A stretch of DNA of 59,178 nt, from NCBI RefSeq assembly GCF_001531445.1, contig NZ_LQYA01000196.1:15930-75107 (forward strand), written 5' to 3'. How positions within the stretch are numbered: the first letter of the stretch is position 1; every line of letters begins with the position of its first letter. The position numbers were made by a program, and so were the translations under genes. The notes under the pieces were generated by a model. It was not told the DNA's origin. It searched no databases and worked only from the letters and a program-made list of their open reading frames with translations. The stretch is from Sporosarcina koreensis (GTDB lineage Bacteria; Bacillota; Bacilli; Bacillales_A; Planococcaceae). Positions 54,780-59,178 of this stretch are shown piece by piece.

Positions 54780-55868
54780 ATGTCGAAGATGGATGAAACA
54801 TTGACCATGTTAAAGGATTTGACAGACGCGAAAGGAATTCCCGGAAATGAGCGTGAGCCGCGGGAAGTCATGAAGAAATATATTGAGCCGTTCGCTGATG
54901 AAATCGAATACGATGGACTTGGATCATTGATTGCTAAAAAGAGCGGCGATGCAAACGGACCAAAAGTAATGGTAGCTGGCCACCTGGATGAAGTCGGCTT
55001 CATGGTAACGAAAATTGATGACAAAGGGTTCATTTCCTTCCAACCGGTTGGCGGATGGTGGTCTCAAGTCATGCTCGCTCAGCGTGTGACGATCGTTACG
55101 CGCAAAGGGGATACCGTGACGGGGGTCATCGGGTCGAAGCCGCCGCACATCCTTTCACCTGAAGCGCGGAAAAAGCCGGTGGATATTAAAGACATGTTCA
55201 TCGATATCGGTGCAACTTCGAAGGAGGAAGCGATGGAATGGGGCGTTCTCCCTGGAGATATGATCGTTCCATATTTCGAATTCACGGTCATGAACAACGA
55301 CAAATATTTGCTTGCAAAAGCATGGGATAACCGTATCGGCTGCGCCATCGCAATCGACGTCATGAAAGCATTGAAAGATGAAAAGCACCCGAACATCGTA
55401 TTCGGCGTCGGTGCAGTGCAAGAGGAAATCGGACTGCGCGGTGCGAAAACGGCTGCCGCAAAAGTGAAACCGGATATCGGATTTGCTGTTGACGTAGGTA
55501 TTGCAGGAGATACACCTGGCATAACTTCAAAAGAATCGACCAGCAAAATGGGCGACGGGCCACAAATCCTGCTCTACGACGCATCGATGGTCTCCCATAA
55601 AGGATTGCGTGACCTAGTCGTCGATACGGCGGAAGAACATGGAATCCCTTACCAATTCGAAGCGATTCCAGGCGGAGGAACTGACGCAGGTTCCATCCAT
55701 GTAAGTGGAAACGGCGTGCCGTCCCTCGCAATTTGTATTGCAACTCGCTATATCCATTCCCATGCGGCAATGCTGCACCGGGATGATTACGAAAATGCAG
55801 TGAAACTGATTGTAGAAGTGATCAAAAAACTAAATCGCGAAACAGTTGATAAAATCATTTTTGAATAA
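54780..55868 (+). CDS. ysdC: M42-family aminopeptidase (YsdC)
   Basis: This 362-residue enzyme belongs to the M42 glutamyl/deblocking aminopeptidases, dinuclear metal enzymes that form dodecamers. Metal and catalytic motifs are visible: [50 protein letters not shown] and [10 protein letters not shown]. In B. subtilis ysdC follows ysdB closely; here 27 kb separate them. The ATG after TTAGGAGG is the start; the frame before it runs into the ddh end. A terminator follows. Confidence 0.93.
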   Translation: MSKMDETLTMLKDLTDAKGIPGNEREPREVMKKYIEPFADEIEYDGLGSLIAKKSGDANGPKVMVAGHLDEVGFMVTKIDDKGFISFQPVGGWWSQVMLAQRVTIVTRKGDTVTGVIGSKPPHILSPEARKKPVDIKDMFIDIGATSKEEAMEWGVLPGDMIVPYFEFTVMNNDKYLLAKAWDNRIGCAIAIDVMKALKDEKHPNIVFGVGAVQEEIGLRGAKTAAAKVKPDIGFAVDVGIAGDTPGITSKESTSKMGDGPQILLYDASMVSHKGLRDLVVDTAEEHGIPYQFEAIPGGGTDAGSIHVSGNGVPSLAICIATRYIHSHAAMLHRDDYENAVKLIVEVIKKLNRETVDKIIFE

Positions 55869-55875
55869 TGAATGG

Positions 55876-55913
55876 AAGGATCGTGCCTGGTATAGGTACG
55901 GTCTTTTTTTTAT
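55876..55913 (+). terminator. Terminator after ysdC
   Basis: GATCGTGCCT and AGGTACGGTC pair (two G-U pairs) around GGTAT, followed by an eight-T run. Confidence 0.8.
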
Positions 55914-56097
55914 GCAATGAATTATGTATAAATGCATATTGGTGTTTTCATGGAAATTGAATAAAAAACTATAATAAAAGCATACTCCTGACTAACTAAG
56001 TATTTTTCATTTACTTATAATAATTCATTTGACTTTATAAATATGCGTAATTATAATGAATTATACAACCATATTCAGGATGGAGATGATCATTTTG

Positions 56098-57069
56098 GTG
56101 AAAATGCATATATCCACATTAAAGACAGCAAAAAAAATTGAAGGTCAGTTAAAAGGACGCGATCTGTTAACGTTACTCGACTATACAAGCGAAGAAATCG
56201 ATTATTTATTGCAAAAAGCGTTGGTGATGAAAAAGGATGCAATTGAAGGGAAATGTCCCCCCATACTGCAAGGAAAGACGTTGGGCATGATTTTTGAAAA
56301 GCATTCCACGCGTACGAGAATTTCCTTCGAAGTTGGAATGGTCCAGCTTGGTGGTCATGCGATGTACATGAACGCTAATGATTTGCAGATTGGACGCGGG
56401 GAATCTATATATGACACTGGAAATGTGTTATCTGGGTACTTGGATGCAGTCATGATCCGTGCGAATTCACATGAAATGGTGGAAGAGCTGGCGAAGCATT
56501 CATCCATCCCTGTCATCAATGGATTGACAGATATGTTCCATCCATGCCAGGCGCTTGCTGATTTACTGACGATCATCGAAGTGAAAGGGGCAGTTAAAGG
56601 CAAAAGACTTGCATATGTTGGTGACGGAAATAATGTGGCCCATTCATTGGCCATCGGAGCTGCGCACATGGGTATGCATATTGCGGTTGCAACTCCTGAA
56701 GGGTTCGAGTTCAATCCGGATCTTTTTGTAAAAGCCCAAAAAATTGCCGCGGAGAATGGCGGATCCCTCATGCAGACATCCGATCCTGTAGAAGCAGTGG
56801 AAAATGCAGATATCGTCTATACGGACGTCTGGGCGAGCATGGGGCAGGAGGAAGAGACTGCAGCACGTCTCGAAGCGTTCAAAGGGTTCCAAATCAACGA
56901 TGCGCTTGTGGCGAATGCAAAGAAAGATTATATGTTCCTGCATTGCTTGCCGGCCCACCGCGAAGAAGAGGTTGCCACTTCCGTCATTGACGGACCGAAT
57001 TCGTATGTATTCCAACAGGCGGAAAATCGGCTACATGCACAGAAGGCGGTATTGGCTGCATTGCTGTAA
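56098..57069 (+). CDS. argF: Ornithine carbamoyltransferase
   Basis: The enzyme makes citrulline from ornithine and carbamoyl phosphate in arginine synthesis. It is about 323 residues. The carbamoyl-phosphate loop is FEKHSTRTRISFE (usually S-S-T-R-T-R, here H-S-T-R-T-R), with FHPCQALADLLTI, GDGNNVAHSL and the ornithine loop FLHCLPAHREEE. No other arg genes are nearby. The start is uncertain: TTG 56095, GTG 56098 and ATG 56104 are all in frame after GGATGGAG; the middle one is given. A CRE or ArgR site was not recognised. Confidence 0.94.
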   Translation: MKMHISTLKTAKKIEGQLKGRDLLTLLDYTSEEIDYLLQKALVMKKDAIEGKCPPILQGKTLGMIFEKHSTRTRISFEVGMVQLGGHAMYMNANDLQIGRGESIYDTGNVLSGYLDAVMIRANSHEMVEELAKHSSIPVINGLTDMFHPCQALADLLTIIEVKGAVKGKRLAYVGDGNNVAHSLAIGAAHMGMHIAVATPEGFEFNPDLFVKAQKIAAENGGSLMQTSDPVEAVENADIVYTDVWASMGQEEETAARLEAFKGFQINDALVANAKKDYMFLHCLPAHREEEVATSVIDGPNSYVFQQAENRLHAQKAVLAALL

Positions 57070-57083
57070 TCTTTTATGCGCAT

Positions 57084-57124
57084 CCACGTTAAAAGCCACT
57101 TAAAAGGGTGGCTTTTAACGTTTC
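57084..57124. terminator. Bidirectional terminator between argF and sspI
   Basis: CGTTAAAAGCCAC and GTGGCTTTTAACG form a perfect 13-bp stem around TTAAAAGG. It serves argF and the convergent sspI. Confidence 0.85.
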
Positions 57125-57128
57125 ACTA

Positions 57129-57344
57129 TTAACCTGCAGAAAATGCTTGCGCTAGTTCGCCGCTAATTTTGGACTTTTCCTGTTCATCGGCATTGACCCA
57201 CAACTTTTCAAAAAAGACACCTAGACCTGGCAATAAATGTTCTTCGCCTCGCTGTAATGCGTCCTCAACGACGTTACGAATATCGGTCGCCGAGTTATTC
57301 GTCATATTAGCGGTAATGGCGTCACGAATTTGGAAATCCATCAT
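57129..57344 (-). CDS. sspI: Small acid-soluble spore protein SspI
   Basis: This 71-residue protein matches SspI: the N-terminal MDFQIRDAITANMTNNSATD, the conserved EHLLPGLGVFFEKLW, and a C-terminal helix. SspI is a minor spore-core protein made in the forespore under SigG in B. subtilis. Its presence says the organism is a spore former. It is divergent from the RNA methylase gene, as in B. subtilis. Two adjacent ATG codons follow GGAGG; the second gives the family's usual start. Confidence 0.93.
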   Translation of the reverse strand: MMDFQIRDAITANMTNNSATDIRNVVEDALQRGEEHLLPGLGVFFEKLWVNADEQEKSKISGELAQAFSAG

Positions 57345-57432
57345 ATCATCCTCCTGACATCATTTTGGACACATTGATCGCCAACTATACGGACATTTGG
57401 TACACTTGTAGAAAAAGGATGTCGCACAATAC

Positions 57433-58197
57433 ATGAAAAGAATTGAATCAACACAAAATGCGCTCGTAAAACATTGGAAAAAGCTTGTCACTTCTAAGAA
57501 AGACCGGGATAAATCGGAAGAGTTTGTCGTTGAAGGCTTCCATCTCGTTGAGGAGGCATTAAAAACGGAAGGGACAATCCTTCACCTGATTGTCAGAGAA
57601 GATTTGGAACTTCCAGCAGGATGGAAGACCGATAACCTCCAACTGATACAAGTGACAAAAGCGGTTGCAAAAGAGCTGGTCGAAACGGAACAGTCTCAAG
57701 GGATATTTGCTCATTGCCGTCAGCCAGAACATACGGATGAAGAGGCCGCCAGTTGGAAAAAACTTTTATTCATCGATGCCGTGCAGGATCCGGGGAATAT
57801 CGGTACGATGATCCGAACGGCGGATGCAGCCGGCATGGATGCCGTCATACTCGGGAAAGGTTCCGCGGATCCTTTCAATCCGAAAACGGTCCGTTCCGCA
57901 CAAGGCTCGCATTTCCATATTCCTGTAGTCAAAGGGGATCTCGCTGAATGGATCGACCGAGCGAAGGCGGCTGGCGTCAAAGTCATCGGAACTGGTTTGC
58001 AAAATGCAGTCGACCATTACAGTGTAAGCCCGTTGAAGGAGTTTGCGCTTATCGTAGGTAATGAAGGTAGTGGAGTCGCTTCTGAATACTTATCGAAAGT
58101 GGAGACAATCGTTAAAATTCCTTTGTACGGAAAGGCGGAATCGTTGAATGTCGCCATTGCTGCAGGAATCCTGCTTTACACGTACGGGAAACAATGA
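57433..58197 (+). CDS. ysgA: SpoU/TrmH-family RNA 2'-O-methyltransferase (YsgA)
   Basis: This 254-residue enzyme transfers methyl from S-adenosylmethionine to a ribose in RNA; the site is unknown. The N-terminal substrate-binding domain (about 1-100) has SKKDRDKSEEFVVEGFHLVEE-type sequence. The SPOUT knot domain has LFIDAVQDPGNIGTMIRTAD, ALIVGNEGSGVASE and VKIPLYGKAESLNVAIAAGI, which form the SAM pocket. Its place between sspI and pheS is the B. subtilis order. Confidence 0.92.
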   Translation: MKRIESTQNALVKHWKKLVTSKKDRDKSEEFVVEGFHLVEEALKTEGTILHLIVREDLELPAGWKTDNLQLIQVTKAVAKELVETEQSQGIFAHCRQPEHTDEEAASWKKLLFIDAVQDPGNIGTMIRTADAAGMDAVILGKGSADPFNPKTVRSAQGSHFHIPVVKGDLAEWIDRAKAAGVKVIGTGLQNAVDHYSVSPLKEFALIVGNEGSGVASEYLSKVETIVKIPLYGKAESLNVAIAAGILLYTYGKQ

Positions 58198-58205
58198 TAT
58201 CCATG

Positions 58206-58501
58206 TTGATGTACTAAACGAAATCGGGTATAGTAATGATGTATATAACTTTTGAAAAGCTATGACCGGGAAAAGTAGATAGTATGCAACCGACAGGAAA
58301 TCGGCGCCTTGACTGAGAGCGCAGATAGGCGAAATGCTGTTGAAGTTCACCCCGCGAGCTGCCGCTTGGACCAGTGTAAACTGTAAAGGCGTGCCGGTAG
58401 AGGGCCGTTATCCCAAATGAAGTGATTATGCGTTTGCATAATAATCAGGGTGGTACCGCGAACTCGTCCTCGTCCCTTTTCAGGGGCGGGGTTTTTTTAT
58501 T
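58206..58501 (+). promoter_or_regulatory. pheS promoter and phenylalanine T-box leader with terminator
   Basis: TTGATG, a 17-base spacer and TATAGT (58206-58234) form the promoter. The leader carries a UUC specifier (TTC at 58346-58348, in GAAGTTCACC) and the T-box AGGGTGGTACCGCG (58447-58460), whose TGGT can pair with the ACCA end of tRNA-Phe. A CCTCGTCCC/GGGGCGGGG terminator with a seven-T run follows (58467-58500). Confidence 0.95.
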
Positions 58502-58518
58502 TTGAAAGGAGAATGACA

Positions 58519-59178
58519 ATGGAACAACAACTGCAGCAATTGAAAGAAGAAGCGTTGGTGAAAATCCAGGAAGCAACGACGGTCAAGGAATTGAATGACG
58601 TCCGTATCGCTTATCTTGGCAAGAAAGGACCCATTACCGATTTATTGAAGGGAATGGGGAAGTTGCCTGCTGAAGAGCGTCCTAAAATGGGAGCTCTTGT
58701 CAATGTCGTCCGTGAAGCGGTTACGGAATCACTCGAGGCGAAAATGACGATGCTTGAAGAAGAAGCGATTAATGTACAGTTGGAAAAGGAAGCGATCGAT
58801 GTCACATTGCCCGGCCGTCCCGCTCCAACCGGCAACCATCATCCATTGACGCGCGTTGTAGAAGAGATCGAAGACTTCTTCATCAGCATGGGCTACGAAA
58901 TCGCCGAAGGTCCGGAAGTGGAAAAGGATTATTACAATTTTGAAGCGCTTAATTTGCCGAAAGGGCACCCGGCGCGCGATATGCAAGATTCGTTTTATAT
59001 ATCGGAAGACATTCTGCTTCGTACGCAAACATCCCCCGTTCAAGCTAGGACGATGGAGGCGAAAGATGGTGCGTTGATTAAAATTATCTGCCCCGGCAAA
59101 GTGTACCGCCGTGACAATGATGATGCAACGCATTCACATCAATTCACACAAATTGAAGGTCTTGTAGTAGGCGAAGAT
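58519..59178 (+). CDS. pheS: Phenylalanyl-tRNA synthetase alpha subunit, N-terminal part (runs off the window)
   Basis: This is the first 220 codons of the catalytic alpha subunit that charges tRNA-Phe together with PheT. The N-terminal coiled coil (about 1-85) has [19 protein letters not shown]. The linker [20 protein letters not shown] leads into the class II core with [34 protein letters not shown] and [19 protein letters not shown]. The ATG follows AAAGGAGAATGACA. Expression is controlled by the T-box leader just upstream. The end lies beyond the window. Confidence 0.97.
   Translation, partial: MEQQLQQLKEEALVKIQEATTVKELNDVRIAYLGKKGPITDLLKGMGKLPAEERPKMGALVNVVREAVTESLEAKMTMLEEEAINVQLEKEAIDVTLPGRPAPTGNHHPLTRVVEEIEDFFISMGYEIAEGPEVEKDYYNFEALNLPKGHPARDMQDSFYISEDILLRTQTSPVQARTMEAKDGALIKIICPGKVYRRDNDDATHSHQFTQIEGLVVGED

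Overview
The window is chromosomal DNA from a low-to-mid GC, endospore-forming Firmicute, most like the Planococcaceae (Sporosarcina and relatives). The evidence is a Bacillus-type core gene order (pyk-fxsA-ytvI-citZ-icd-phoP-phoR-polA-mutM-coaE-gapB-nrdR-dnaB-dnaI-thrS-infC-rpmI-rplT-ysdA-ysdB ... ysdC ... sspI-ysgA-pheS), T-box and L20 leaders, a spore protein gene (sspI), a SigW-type promoter, a PerR-type box, and a meso-diaminopimelate dehydrogenase, which I associate with sphaericus/Sporosarcina-type bacilli.

Layout. 1-4.9 kb: end of pyruvate kinase, two membrane proteins, citrate synthase and isocitrate dehydrogenase. The mdh gene that usually follows is absent, and a structured repeat sits in its place. 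5-9.8 kb: a MaoC-like hydratase, the PhoP/PhoR two-component pair and an HflK/HflC pair. 9.8-12.5 kb: an AT-rich accessory patch (small membrane protein, GNAT acetyltransferase, DUF418 protein). 12.6-24.9 kb: replication, repair and central metabolism genes (polA, mutM, coaE, gapB, nrdR, dnaB, dnaI, T-box-thrS), interrupted by a NUDIX gene lying between two repeats. 24.9-27.6 kb: a 20-bp periodic array, another repeat, then the L20-leader infC-rpmI-rplT operon, ysdA and ysdB. 27.7-53.6 kb: a long accessory block between ysdB and the distant ysdC, holding dUTPase, regulators, C1-folate synthesis, a diguanylate cyclase, an M3 peptidase, an MCP, a ferredoxin/flavodoxin reductase, a PdaC-like deacetylase, a tRNA hydroxylase, catalase, the divergent psd/pssA pair, RecQ and an MFS exporter. 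53.7-59.2 kb: DAP dehydrogenase, the M42 peptidase ysdC, argF, sspI, an RNA methylase, and the T-box-regulated pheS, which runs off the end.

The genes themselves are mostly ordinary. The unusual material is between them. One family of intergenic repeats is modular: outer arms with matching inverted ends, an inner hairpin whose stem covaries between copies, and a two-hairpin module. In three composite copies the inserted block joins the downstream DNA at the tetranucleotide GGCT. One of those junctions falls in the D-loop of a tRNA-Ser(CGA) gene, leaving a tRNA that lacks its normal 5' part. Other non-coding signals are a strict 20-bp period array before infC, an array of hairpins before polA whose complement carries CAGGA-type loops, and a probable small RNA downstream of recQ.

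Start sites were chosen from Shine-Dalgarno spacing. Several genes use TTG, GTG or, for infC, ATT. Family assignments come from recognisable motifs and remembered homologues; no database search was possible.
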